DNA of 64,000 nucleotides from HK1 sp965220535 (lineage in GTDB: Bacteria > Pseudomonadota > Gammaproteobacteria > HK1), in NCBI GenBank assembly GCA_965220535.1, contig OZ244833.1, positions 682,001-746,000 on the forward strand, read 5' to 3'. The notes under the pieces were generated by a model. It was not told the DNA's origin, did not search any database, and was given only the letters and a program-made list of their open reading frames with translations. The translations under genes and the position numbers were made by a program. This document shows, piece after piece, positions 8,905 through 17,555 of the stretch. Each line of letters starts with the position of its first letter. The first letter of the stretch is position 1.

Positions 8905-9996
8905 ATGAGGAAAAAAACGATGCATCGCAAAAACGGATATCGCCCTTCCCGCCGCCGCTTTCTCGCCGGAATCGGCGCGGCCGCCGCCGCCGGATTAATC
9001 CTGCCGAAAAGCGGGCGAGCGGCCGAGGAGCCGAAGCTCAACTTCTATAACTGGGATACCTATATCGGCGAGACGACCCTCGACGATTTTCGCAAGGACT
9101 CGGGGATCGAGGTCAAGATGGATCTCTTCGCCGACAACGACGAACTCTTCGCCAAGCTCAAAGAGGGAAATCCGGGATACGATCTGATCGTGCCCACGAA
9201 CGATTATGTGGAGCGGATGGTCAGCGAGGGGATGCTCACGGAGATCGATCACTCGAAGATATCCAATCTGTCCAATATCGACCCCGTTTTCATGCGGGCC
9301 GCTTTCGATCCCGGCCGGCGATACAGCCTGCCTTATATGTGGGGCACGATCGGGATCGGATATCGAAAATCGAATGTCGCCGAGCCGCCGGCGAGCTGGA
9401 AGAGCCTTTACGACTCGGGCGATCATGCCGGGCGTATCGCCTTGCTAGCGGATAGCGGCGTGGTGATCGGGATCGGTCTCAAATACCTCGGCTATTCATT
9501 CAACGACAGCGACCCGGCGCATATCAAGGAGGTCGAAGAGCTCCTGATCCGTCAGAAAAAGCATATCAAGACCTTCGCCGAGGATAACGGTCAGGACTTG
9601 CTCGCCTCGGGCGAGGTCGATCTCACCATGGAATGGAACGGCGATATCCTGCAGGTGATGGACGAGGACGACGATATCGGCTACGTCGTCCCCGCCGAGG
9701 GCGGACTGCTGTGGGAAGACACCCTTGCCATCCCCACGGGAGCCCCGCACCCGGAAAACGCCCACCGCTTCATCGACTATATCCTCGATGCGCAGGTGGG
9801 GGCGTCGATCGCCGAGTTCATCTACTACGCCACCCCGAACCGGGCGGCGAAAAAATATCTGCCGGCGGATTATCTGGAAAGCCCCGCTATCTTCCCGCCC
9901 CCGAGCGTGGTCGAAAAATCCGAAACCGCGAAATATCAGGGCGAGGAACGCCAACGCTTGATCGACGAGACTTGGACGCGCATCAATGCCGCGTGA
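8905..9996 (+). CDS. potF: Polyamine ABC transporter, periplasmic binding protein
   Basis: A 363-residue PotD/PotF-type solute-binding protein. The start at 8905 has GGAG at 8894-8897 at good spacing, better than the ATG at 8842. The N-terminus contains SRRRFLAGIGAAAAAGLILP, a twin-arginine signal, cut near GRAAEE. Then LNFYNWDTYIGETTLDDF, YDLIVPTNDYVERM and EWNGDILQVM are typical of the spermidine/putrescine family, with aromatic and acidic residues that line the polyamine site. It is followed by two permeases and an ATPase in the order F-H-I-G. Tat rather than Sec export is a small but clear oddity for this family. Confidence 0.92.
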   Translation: MRKKTMHRKNGYRPSRRRFLAGIGAAAAAGLILPKSGRAAEEPKLNFYNWDTYIGETTLDDFRKDSGIEVKMDLFADNDELFAKLKEGNPGYDLIVPTNDYVERMVSEGMLTEIDHSKISNLSNIDPVFMRAAFDPGRRYSLPYMWGTIGIGYRKSNVAEPPASWKSLYDSGDHAGRIALLADSGVVIGIGLKYLGYSFNDSDPAHIKEVEELLIRQKKHIKTFAEDNGQDLLASGEVDLTMEWNGDILQVMDEDDDIGYVVPAEGGLLWEDTLAIPTGAPHPENAHRFIDYILDAQVGASIAEFIYYATPNRAAKKYLPADYLESPAIFPPPSVVEKSETAKYQGEERQRLIDETWTRINAA

Positions 9997-10125
9997 TCGA
10001 GCCGCGGGGTTCAGGCGAAAAACCGGGGCCGCCGATCAGCGGCCCCGGGAGTCGGAATCGATAACGCCCATCCCCCCGGCGAAGGAATGCGAATACCCTG
10101 CGCCGGGAAGGCCAAGGATATACGC

Positions 10126-11064
10126 ATGAAACGATGGCGGGATCCGAAGCGCCGGTCGGCGAATTTCTGGGCTTTTTTCCTACCCCCGTCGCTCTGGCTA
10201 ATCCTTTTTTTCTTGGCTCCTCTGGCTCTCGTTTTCGGCTTCAGCCTCGGCGAAAAACGCGGGCTGATCGATATCGCCATCACCGGCACCTTTGACAACT
10301 ACCTGCGCGCGCTGGACCCCCTTTATCTTCGAATTTTCGCCAAATCCTTCTGGTTCGCCGGGCTGACCACCTTGGTCTGCTTGATCGTCGCCTTTCCCGT
10401 GGCCCTGGTCATCGCTTTTTCTTCCGCGAAATGGAAGCCGATCCTGCTGCTGCTGGTCATCCTTCCCTTTTGGACCAACCTGCTGATCCGTACCTACGCG
10501 CTGATCGCGGTGCTGCGTACCCGCGGCTATGTCAACTTCGGCGCCGAATGGCTGTGGGAAAAAGCGAATGCCGCGTTGACTCTGATCGGACTCGAGGAGC
10601 ATGCGCTGTTGGGCGAACGCTTCGTCCCTTTCGATCTGCTCTATAACAATACCGCGGTGGTTTTCGGGCTGGTCTATGTGCATCTGCCCTTCATGGTCCT
10701 GCCGCTTTATGCCGCTCTCGATCGAATGGACCGCTCCTATATCGAGGCGAGCCTCGATCTCGGCGCCGGTCAGCTGCGCACTTTCCTCTCGGTCGTGGTG
10801 CCCTTGGCCCTGCCGGGGGTGATCTCCGGAATCGTCATCACCTTCATCCCTGCGCTCGGCTCTTTTCTCACCCCGGATCTCTTGGGCGGCACCGATAGCC
10901 AGATGATCGCCAACGTGATCGAGCGTCAGTTCAAATCCGCCAATGACTGGCCTTTCGGCGCCGCCCTTTCCTTTATCTTGATGTACATCACCTTTTTCGC
11001 CTTGGCAGTGCGAGCCATGGCCGACAAAAAAAGCCACGGGCGCGGCGTGGCGAAGATGGCATGA
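10126..11064 (+). CDS. potH: Polyamine ABC transporter permease (PotB/PotH type)
   Basis: A 312-residue inner-membrane protein with six predicted helices, beginning WAFFLPPSLWLILFFLAPLA. The EAA loop that contacts the ATPase reads YIEASLDLGAGQLRTFLSVV. I start it at ATG 10126, with AAGGA about 10 nt upstream, instead of ATG 10087. The next permease begins inside its stop (ATGA overlap at 11061), so the two partner subunits are translationally coupled. The visible segment PFWTNLLIRTYALIAVLR is diagnostic of the polyamine rather than sugar permeases. Confidence 0.92.
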   Translation: MKRWRDPKRRSANFWAFFLPPSLWLILFFLAPLALVFGFSLGEKRGLIDIAITGTFDNYLRALDPLYLRIFAKSFWFAGLTTLVCLIVAFPVALVIAFSSAKWKPILLLLVILPFWTNLLIRTYALIAVLRTRGYVNFGAEWLWEKANAALTLIGLEEHALLGERFVPFDLLYNNTAVVFGLVYVHLPFMVLPLYAALDRMDRSYIEASLDLGAGQLRTFLSVVVPLALPGVISGIVITFIPALGSFLTPDLLGGTDSQMIANVIERQFKSANDWPFGAALSFILMYITFFALAVRAMADKKSHGRGVAKMA

Positions 11065-11903
11065 AACGATCGCGGCGAAGGGCGCACAGCCCACTGGAAT
11101 ACGGGCGCTCGGCATGGATGCGGCTGAGCCTTGCCGCTACCTTCGTTTTTCTCTACGCCCCGATCATCACCCTCATCGCTTTCAGCTTCAACGATAGCCG
11201 TCGCAATATCGTTTGGCGGGGGTTCACCTTCAAGTACTACGAAAAGGCTTGGAATAACGAGGGTCTGATCGAGGCCTTCGTCAATTCGCTGACCATCGCC
11301 TTCGCCTGCACCCTTGTCAGCACGGTGATCGGGACCATGGCGGCCATCGCCCTGTGGCGATTCCCCTTCCCTTTTCGCCGCGCCGCGGACGCGACGATGG
11401 CTTTGCCCATCGTGATCCCCGAAATCTGCATGGGGGTGGCGATGCTCGCTTTTTTCAGCCGCATCGGCTGGCCGACGGATTTGATCTGGCCTTTCAACTT
11501 AGGCGCGATCACCATCGCGCATATCTCTTTCAGCTTTCCCTTCGTGGCGGTGGTGGTCCGGGCCCGTCTTGCGAGTTTCAACCGCGAACTCGACGAGGCG
11601 GCCCACGATCTCGGGGCCTCGCAGCTGCAACGCTTTCGCGATATCCTTCTGCCGCATCTGCGTCCGGCATTGATCGCCGGGGCCCTCTTGGCATTCACCT
11701 TGTCCTTGGATGATTTCGTCATCACCTTTTTCACCTCGGGGCCGAATACGGTGACCTTCCCCGTCAAGGTCTATTCGATGGTGCGATTTTCGGTGACCCC
11801 GGAAGTCAATGCCGCTTCCACTTTGCTGATCGTCATCACCTTGGTTGTGACCACTGTCGCCCTGTGGCTGCAAAACCGAGGAAACGAAACGCGCTCCCGA
11901 TAA
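11061..11903 (+). CDS. potI: Polyamine ABC transporter permease (PotC/PotI type)
   Basis: A 280-residue partner permease, six helices, starting with a basic N-terminus then ATFVFLYAPIITLIAFSFND. The EAA loop reads DEAAHDLGASQLQRFRDILL and the family-typical SLDDFVITFFTSGP follows. Its ATG overlaps the stop of the preceding permease by 4 nt. The ATPase starts 126 nt downstream; that gap holds short AAAGCATCGA-type repeats and no gene. Confidence 0.92.
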   Translation: MKRSRRRAHSPLEYGRSAWMRLSLAATFVFLYAPIITLIAFSFNDSRRNIVWRGFTFKYYEKAWNNEGLIEAFVNSLTIAFACTLVSTVIGTMAAIALWRFPFPFRRAADATMALPIVIPEICMGVAMLAFFSRIGWPTDLIWPFNLGAITIAHISFSFPFVAVVVRARLASFNRELDEAAHDLGASQLQRFRDILLPHLRPALIAGALLAFTLSLDDFVITFFTSGPNTVTFPVKVYSMVRFSVTPEVNAASTLLIVITLVVTTVALWLQNRGNETRSR

Positions 11904-12029
11904 AAAGCATCGAAAAGCATCGAATATCGAAAACCATCGCTTCGCTTTCGCATCCGCAAAGGCTCGATCGTCGAAGCATCCTCGGAGAAGATCGAGACGA
12001 GCGATGAAATCCCTTTCGAGAGAATCCTC

Positions 12030-13151
12030 ATGAACGATCGGAAACCGACATCGCCCATCATCGAGATCCGGGGAGCGAGCCGACACTTCCAAGGCGCTTA
12101 TGCGGCGGTCGACAATATCGATCTCGATATCATCGAGGGCGAATTCTTCGCCCTTTTAGGCCCTTCGGGGTGCGGAAAAACCACCTTGCTGCGGATGATC
12201 GCGGGCTTCGAAGTCCTAAGCGAAGGGCAGATCCACATCGACGGGATCGATGTCGCCGGCCTTGCGCCGAACCGGCGTCCCGTCAATATGGTCTTCCAGT
12301 CATACGCCGTCTTCCCTTTTATGAGCGTATTCGACAATATCGCTTATGGCTTGAAGGTGTCCAAGATCCCGGCGGCAAAAAGGCGAGAACGGGTGCAAGA
12401 AGCGCTCGCCTTGGTGCGCTTGGAGGGTTTGGAAGAGCGGATGCCGGATCAGATTTCCGGGGGGCAAAGGCAGCGGGTCGCCTTGGCCCGAGCCCTCGTG
12501 AAAAGACCCAAGGTGCTCTTGCTCGACGAACCCCTGTCGGCTCTCGACGCCAAACTGCGCGAGACCATGCAACTCGAACTCGTCGCATTGCAGAAAAAAG
12601 TGGGTATCACCTTCGTCCTCGTCACCCACGATCAGGACGAGGCTCTTTCGATGGCGGATAGAATCGCGGTCATGGATCGGGGAAGGGTGCGGCAGATCGC
12701 GGATCCGACCACCATCTACGAATCCCCCGCTTCTCGCTTCGTCGCCGAATTCATCGGCAAGGTGAATCTCTTCGATGCGGTCATCAAGGGGGTCGACGAC
12801 AACGCCGAAAACGAGATCCTTTTGGAGGTCGAAGGACTCGGGGAGTTGAAAATCCCCGGTTCGCACCTCGTCGATCGGCCGCCGATAGCGGCGGCATCGA
12901 CCGCACTGGCGGTCCGCCCGGAAAAGATCCGGCTCAGCGAAGATCGACCGCCAGAATCGATCGCCTTCGAGGCGAACTTGGAGGGTTTTGCCTACCACGG
13001 CAGCCAAAGCCATCTGCATTTGATCACCGCCGGCGGCGCACGATTGACGGTCACACAGGTCAACCGCCGACGCAAAGACCATGAAGACAAGCGCGGGAGA
13101 CGATGTTTTGTCAGTTGGGATCCCGTCGACACCTTGATTTTGCCCGAATGA
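12030..13151 (+). CDS. potG: Polyamine ABC transporter ATP-binding protein
   Basis: A 373-residue ABC ATPase. Walker A GPSGCGKTT, signature SGGQRQRVALARAL, Walker B LLLDEPLSALDAKLRE and the switch His in LVTHDQDEAL are all present. The C-terminal third is a TOBE-type domain (ALAVRPEKIRLSE). MSVFDNIAYGLK after the Q-loop is typical of PotA/PotG. It completes the FHIG importer; with puuD/puuA upstream the whole unit takes up polyamines and starts their breakdown. Confidence 0.94.
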   Translation: MNDRKPTSPIIEIRGASRHFQGAYAAVDNIDLDIIEGEFFALLGPSGCGKTTLLRMIAGFEVLSEGQIHIDGIDVAGLAPNRRPVNMVFQSYAVFPFMSVFDNIAYGLKVSKIPAAKRRERVQEALALVRLEGLEERMPDQISGGQRQRVALARALVKRPKVLLLDEPLSALDAKLRETMQLELVALQKKVGITFVLVTHDQDEALSMADRIAVMDRGRVRQIADPTTIYESPASRFVAEFIGKVNLFDAVIKGVDDNAENEILLEVEGLGELKIPGSHLVDRPPIAAASTALAVRPEKIRLSEDRPPESIAFEANLEGFAYHGSQSHLHLITAGGARLTVTQVNRRRKDHEDKRGRRCFVSWDPVDTLILPE

Positions 13152-13242
13152 CACAGATAGGCTTGGCCTTCGCCCGCCGGCGTCGGATCGTCTTCGGCGA
13201 ACGCGCCCCTTCGATATTCCTTCTTGCCTTTTTCGAACCAAC

Positions 13243-14595
13243 GTGAAAAATCCTCCATCCCCCGCCGACGCTTCCGCTTTTTTGTACTGGATTCGCCAGG
13301 CCGCTCCATATATCAGCAACCACCGCGGAAGGCTTTTCGTGGTCGCCGTCCCCGGGGCGATGATCGATGACCATCGCTTTCGCGAGATCGCCCGCGATTT
13401 GGCGATCTTGCACAGTCTGGGCATCGATCTCGTCTTGGTCCACGGCTTGCGGCAGCAGATCGATCGGCGACTGACGGCGAGCGGGCATTGCCCTCGCTAT
13501 TCGAAGGGGATTCGGATCACCGACGATCACGCCTTGGCCGCAACCCGAGAGGCGGCGGGGGCGGTACGCATGGAGCTCGAATCCAAGCTATCGAGCGGGA
13601 TTGCCAACACCCCGATCCCCACCGGCACGCGGGTGCGGGTCGCCTCGGGCAATTTCGTCACCGCGCGGCCTTTGGGTATCCACCAAGGGGTGGATTTCAA
13701 CCATAGCGGAGAGGTGCGGCGGATCGATGTCGATGCCATTCGGCAACAGCTCGCCGGCGGGGCCATCGTCCTCGTCTCCCCGCTGGGCTATTCGCCGACC
13801 GGCAATATCTTCAGTTTGGAAAGCCGCGGCGTGGCCACCGCGCTGGCCATCGCCACGAAGGCCGCCAAACTCGTTTTTCTCAACGACGATCCCTTGCTCG
13901 AGGACTCGAAGGGCCGGGCCTTGCGCGAAATCACCTTGGACGAGGCCGAAGCGCTGGCCGAAGTCCGCTCGGGTCGGGCGGCCGAATCGGCCGACAGCCC
14001 GGGGATCGCCTCGCGCTTGCAACACGCCATCCACGCCTGCCGCCGGGGCGTGCCCCGGGTGCATCTGGTCAACCCCCGCATCGACGGCGCCTTGCTGCTC
14101 GAACTCTTCACCCGCGACGGCATCGGCACCATGATCAACGCCGACCGCTACGACTCGATTCGGCAAGCGACCATCGACGATATCGGCGGCATCCTCGATC
14201 TCATCCGTCCGCTGGAGGATTCGGGGGTATTGGTCAAGCGCTCCCGCGAGAAGATAGAAACCGAGATCCCCCGCTTCCATATCATCGAACGCGATGGAAC
14301 GGTGATCGGCTGCGCCGCGATCTATCCCTATCCCGAGGAGGAACTGGCGGAACTCGCTTGCCTTGCGGTACACGAATCCTATCGTTGCGACCGCAACGGC
14401 GAGCGCCTGCTCGCTTTGGTCGAAAAGAAAGCCGAACTCGCCGGAGCGAAGAGGATCTTCGTTCTCACCACCCGCACCGAGCAATGGTTCCAAGAACGCG
14501 GTTTCGTCGAGGCCGAGCGTTCTTCCCTGCCGGCGGAAAAACAATTCCTTTATAACGATCAGCGCGGGTCGCGGGTGCTGATCAAAGATCTTTGA
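13243..14595 (+). CDS. argA: N-acetylglutamate synthase
   Basis: A 450-residue amino-acid N-acetyltransferase of the classic ArgA type: an amino-acid-kinase-like domain (about residues 20-290, with VVAVPGAMIDDHRF and VLVHGLRQQIDRRL) followed by a GNAT acetyltransferase domain (about 300-440, with ELACLAVHESYRCDRNGERL). It makes N-acetylglutamate, the first step of arginine synthesis, and in this family is usually inhibited by arginine through the kinase-like domain. The start is GTG at 13243. It is probably a separate unit, convergent with pyrF. Confidence 0.94.
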   Translation: MKNPPSPADASAFLYWIRQAAPYISNHRGRLFVVAVPGAMIDDHRFREIARDLAILHSLGIDLVLVHGLRQQIDRRLTASGHCPRYSKGIRITDDHALAATREAAGAVRMELESKLSSGIANTPIPTGTRVRVASGNFVTARPLGIHQGVDFNHSGEVRRIDVDAIRQQLAGGAIVLVSPLGYSPTGNIFSLESRGVATALAIATKAAKLVFLNDDPLLEDSKGRALREITLDEAEALAEVRSGRAAESADSPGIASRLQHAIHACRRGVPRVHLVNPRIDGALLLELFTRDGIGTMINADRYDSIRQATIDDIGGILDLIRPLEDSGVLVKRSREKIETEIPRFHIIERDGTVIGCAAIYPYPEEELAELACLAVHESYRCDRNGERLLALVEKKAELAGAKRIFVLTTRTEQWFQERGFVEAERSSLPAEKQFLYNDQRGSRVLIKDL

Positions 14596-14600
14596 GATCC

Positions 14601-14671
14601 TTCGAGTCTTTCGAGTCTTTCGAGTCTTTCGTAAAGAGCCGAAGGAGCCGAAGGAGCCGAAGGAGCCGAAA
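14601..14671. repeat. 9-bp tandem repeats forming an imperfect hairpin between argA and pyrF
   Basis: Three copies of TTCGAGTCT (14601-14627) are followed by about four copies of GAGCCGAAG (14636-14671). The two blocks are partly complementary (TTCG with CGAA, CTTT with AAGG), so they can fold into a long imperfect stem between two convergent genes. A bidirectional terminator role is plausible, but there is no clear T-run. Confidence 0.7.
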
Positions 14672-14688
14672 GAGCCTCGCCTTCGGGT

Positions 14689-15462
14689 TCAGGCAAGATC
14701 GAGTTCGCGCTCGATCTCATAAAGGGCCGCCAGCGGGTCCGGGGAGGCGGTGATCGGCCGCCCGATGACCAGATAATCGGCTCCGGCGCTCAGCGCCGCC
14801 GCCGGCGTCATCGTCCGCCGCTGATCGTCCAAGGTGGATATGCCGCCAAGCGGTCGCAGCCCGGGGACGACCCGCAAAAACCCCGGAGCGAAGCCCTCGT
14901 CCAAGCGCTCGATATCCGCGCCCGAGCAAACGACCCCGTCGAGCCCGCAATCTTGGGCCAGCAGCGCAAGCTTTCGCACCTGTCGCGCGGGCTCGACATC
15001 GATCCCGATGGCCGCGAGATCCTCTCGGCTCATGCTCGTGAGCACCGTCACCGCGATCAGCAAGGGGGGAGGCGAAGCCCCTGACGCGGCGGTATCCACA
15101 GCGTCGCGAGCGGCTTCCATGGCCCGGCGGCCGGCGCCGGCATGAAGGTTGATCATCCACACCCCGAGGGCGCTAGCGGCGCGACAAGCCCGAGCCACGG
15201 TATTCGGGATATCGTGGAATTTGAGATCGAGAAAGACTTCGAAGCCGAGTCGGTGCAAGCGCTCGAGCGCTTCGGGACCGGCGGCGGTGAAGAGTTCCTT
15301 GCCGACTTTGACGCGACAGCGCCGCGGATCGAGCCTTGCCGCCAAGGCCAGCGCTTGCGACGACGAGGGAAAATCAAGGGCGACGATCAAGCGCGGCTCG
15401 ATCCTCCTGGCCCCGTCCCTCGCTCGCCCGTGGAGGGATGAACGATGCGATGGTTCGGACAT
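14689..15462 (-). CDS. pyrF: Orotidine 5'-phosphate decarboxylase
   Basis: A 257-residue decarboxylase making UMP, the last step of de novo pyrimidine synthesis. The active-site signature FLDLKFHDIPNTVARA (Lys and Asp of the catalytic array) is intact, with LIVALDFPS at the first strand and DYLVIGRPIT for phosphate binding near the end. There are about 20 extra N-terminal residues (SEPSHRSSLHGRARDGARR) that are probably unstructured; a start further in is possible. It lies 70 nt after lapB, as in many Gammaproteobacteria. Confidence 0.95.
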   Translation of the reverse strand: MSEPSHRSSLHGRARDGARRIEPRLIVALDFPSSSQALALAARLDPRRCRVKVGKELFTAAGPEALERLHRLGFEVFLDLKFHDIPNTVARACRAASALGVWMINLHAGAGRRAMEAARDAVDTAASGASPPPLLIAVTVLTSMSREDLAAIGIDVEPARQVRKLALLAQDCGLDGVVCSGADIERLDEGFAPGFLRVVPGLRPLGGISTLDDQRRTMTPAAALSAGADYLVIGRPITASPDPLAALYEIERELDLA

Positions 15463-15532
15463 GAAAGGCGGGGGCGGGCGTTCGGATCGAATCCGAAAAG
15501 AGAAAGGGCAAAAGAGGCGCGGCTGCGCCGCC

Positions 15533-16729
15533 CTACTCCCCTTCGACCCCTCGGATGGGTTTGATCGTTGCCCAGCGCTTGCAGCTCGGGCATTGCCAGT
15601 GCAATGATTTGGCGGGAAATCCGCAGCGCTCGCAGCGATAGACCGGTCGATCGAGAAGCAGGCCCTCGGTCAGTCCTTTCAGGATTTCGACCCGATCCGA
15701 GGGTTCGTCTCCTCGACGTCGGCACTCGTCGATCTCGATCTCCAGCATCCGATCCAATCCGCGCACCGATACCCGTCGCCGCAGACGATCCCCGATGAAG
15801 CGTATCGCTTCTCGAGGCCCGTCGCTCTCCTGCCGGATCGCCGCCAAGGCCAGCAAAACGCTGCTCCAGCCATAGCGCTCATGCAAGCGGGAAAGATATT
15901 CCTGCAACGCATCGCCTTGCCCCAAAGCGACGAAGGATCGGTGCAAGCGAGGGATCGTTTCCGGGATGAATTCCGGATTCTGACCCTCCACCCGCTGGAG
16001 AGCGCCGATGGCGCTTTTATGATCGTCCCTGGCGGTATGAATATCGGCTTCGATCAGGCTCGCCCGTACGCACGAGGCATCCGTTTCCCGCGCCCGACGG
16101 AGCTCTTCGAGGGCTTTTTCGATACGCCCTTCTTTTTCGAAGCGGTCCGCTTGCTCGCAATAATAGTGGGCGATGATCGTGCCCAAAGGATCCCCGGTCG
16201 CCGATTCCAGCTGCTGGGCGCTGACGATCGCTTGGGGCCAATCGCGCTCATGCTCGTAGATATCGACCAGCTGCTTCAACGCCTGAACGCGATAGCCGTG
16301 GACCTCGGTCAGTTCTTGGAAAAGGACTTCGGCGCGGTCGAAAAGCCCGGCGCTCGAATAATCATGTCCGAGCTCCATCTTGGCTTCGGTGCGTTGGCCG
16401 GCGCTGAGCGAACTGCGGGAGATGATGTTCTCGTGGATACGGATGGCGCGCTCGTGATCTCCGCGACGACGGTAGAGATTGCCCAAAGCGAGATGGGTTT
16501 CCACCGTCTCGGCATCGACCTCGAGGTATTCGATAAAGACATCGATCGCCCTTTCGGGCTGTTCGTTGATGAGGTAGTTGATGCCGCGAGAATAATCCGA
16601 TCGGAAACGCCGAAAACGCCGATCCGCTTCCTTTTTTCTATCCCCGTCATCGACGGCGTTACGCCCGGACAACCAACCGGCCCCCGCCGCGACCGGCAAA
16701 AGAAGCCATAGGAGATCCAAGCCGCTCAT
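15533..16729 (-). CDS. lapB: Lipopolysaccharide assembly protein LapB
   Basis: A 398-residue TPR protein (YciM). It has one N-terminal membrane helix (GLDLLWLLLPVAAGAGWLSG), then about nine TPR-like units such as SRGINYLINEQPERAIDVFI, and ends in a rubredoxin-like zinc or iron knuckle with YRCERCGFPAKSLHWQCPSC. LapB works with FtsH and LapC (YejM) to control LpxC turnover and so lipid A synthesis. All four cysteines are present. The gene sits between ihfB and pyrF as in E. coli and relatives. Confidence 0.94.
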   Translation of the reverse strand: MSGLDLLWLLLPVAAGAGWLSGRNAVDDGDRKKEADRRFRRFRSDYSRGINYLINEQPERAIDVFIEYLEVDAETVETHLALGNLYRRRGDHERAIRIHENIISRSSLSAGQRTEAKMELGHDYSSAGLFDRAEVLFQELTEVHGYRVQALKQLVDIYEHERDWPQAIVSAQQLESATGDPLGTIIAHYYCEQADRFEKEGRIEKALEELRRARETDASCVRASLIEADIHTARDDHKSAIGALQRVEGQNPEFIPETIPRLHRSFVALGQGDALQEYLSRLHERYGWSSVLLALAAIRQESDGPREAIRFIGDRLRRRVSVRGLDRMLEIEIDECRRRGDEPSDRVEILKGLTEGLLLDRPVYRCERCGFPAKSLHWQCPSCKRWATIKPIRGVEGE

Positions 16730-16766
16730 CGATGACTCGCTCGCTCGCCGGATTCGAACTGTCGGG

Positions 16767-17219
16767 TCATTCGAAGCCGCCTCTTGCGGCCGACCCTATC
16801 CCTCGTATCCCTCGATCCCCCTCGAGAGTGTCGGATCGCAGGTCCGAAGCGAGGGGGGTTCTTCGCTCTCGCTCTTGCTCGTTCTTGTCTTTGGCCGGTT
16901 GCCCTTCGCTTTCTTCGGTAGCGGCCTGCGTCTCGGGAGGAGAACCATCGACGCGATCACGCAAATCCTTGCCCGGCTTGAAATGAAGGACGCGCTTGGC
17001 CGGGATCGAAACCGCCTCGCCGGTACGCGGATTGCGACCGACTCGCTCCGTGCGAAGGCGAAGGGAAAAAGTGCCGAAGCCGCGCACCTCGATCCGCTCC
17101 CCCTTGGCCAAGGAACTCGCCATCTGCCTGAGGATCGCGTTCACCGCCGATTCGACATCCCGATGCACCAGATGAGGCTGCAACTTCGCGAGATGATCGA
17201 TCAATTCGGATTTCGTCAT
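16767..17219 (-). CDS. ihfB: Integration host factor beta subunit with long C-terminal extension
   Basis: A 150-residue protein starting at ATG 17217-17219 (MTKSELIDHLAKLQPHLVHR). Residues 1-95 are a normal IHF-beta: the dimer core, then GFGTFSLRLRTERVGRNPRT and AVSIPAKRVLHFKPGKDLRD, which include the DNA-bending arm with its intercalating proline. IHF-beta is usually about 95 residues; here about 55 more follow, rich in Glu, Lys, Arg, Ser and Gly. The gene lies after rpsA, the conserved position. Whether the tail is really made or used is unknown. Confidence 0.93.
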   Translation of the reverse strand: MTKSELIDHLAKLQPHLVHRDVESAVNAILRQMASSLAKGERIEVRGFGTFSLRLRTERVGRNPRTGEAVSIPAKRVLHFKPGKDLRDRVDGSPPETQAATEESEGQPAKDKNEQERERRTPLASDLRSDTLEGDRGIRGIGSAARGGFE

Positions 17220-17457
17220 CGCAGTTCCTTGGGGGTTCCCGGCCGCCCGGCCTTTATGACTGCATCTCGATGAAGACGATCCGCCAAGGAATCCGAAGCC
17301 CGCAAAATCGAAAGAAGCCGTCGAGGCCGGCTCCCATGCTCTTCGAAGGGAACCCGATCGCAAAAACTCCCTACCTGTCCCTAACCTCCTTCCACCCGAA
17401 TCGCCGTCTCGCCGAAGGGGGGCATCGCGATGGGAAAGAGACCATCGAGGATGCCTC

Positions 17458-17495
17458 GTCGGGCTTGCCCCGCGGCCTTCGAGGGCAAGCCCGAC
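17458..17495. terminator. 13-bp perfect inverted repeat between rpsA and ihfB
   Basis: GTCGGGCTTGCCC at 17458-17470 is the exact complement of GGGCAAGCCCGAC at 17483-17495, with a 12-nt loop. It lies about 60 nt past the rpsA stop on the minus strand. There is no T-run after either arm, so it may slow or protect the transcript rather than end it. The rest of the 336-nt gap (17220-17555) shows no gene; it should hold the ihfB promoter. Confidence 0.65.
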
Positions 17496-17555
17496 GGGTC
17501 GGCGAAAGGCGTGCTTTTCATCATCGCCACGGCTTTTTGTCGATCGTCGGAAGGG

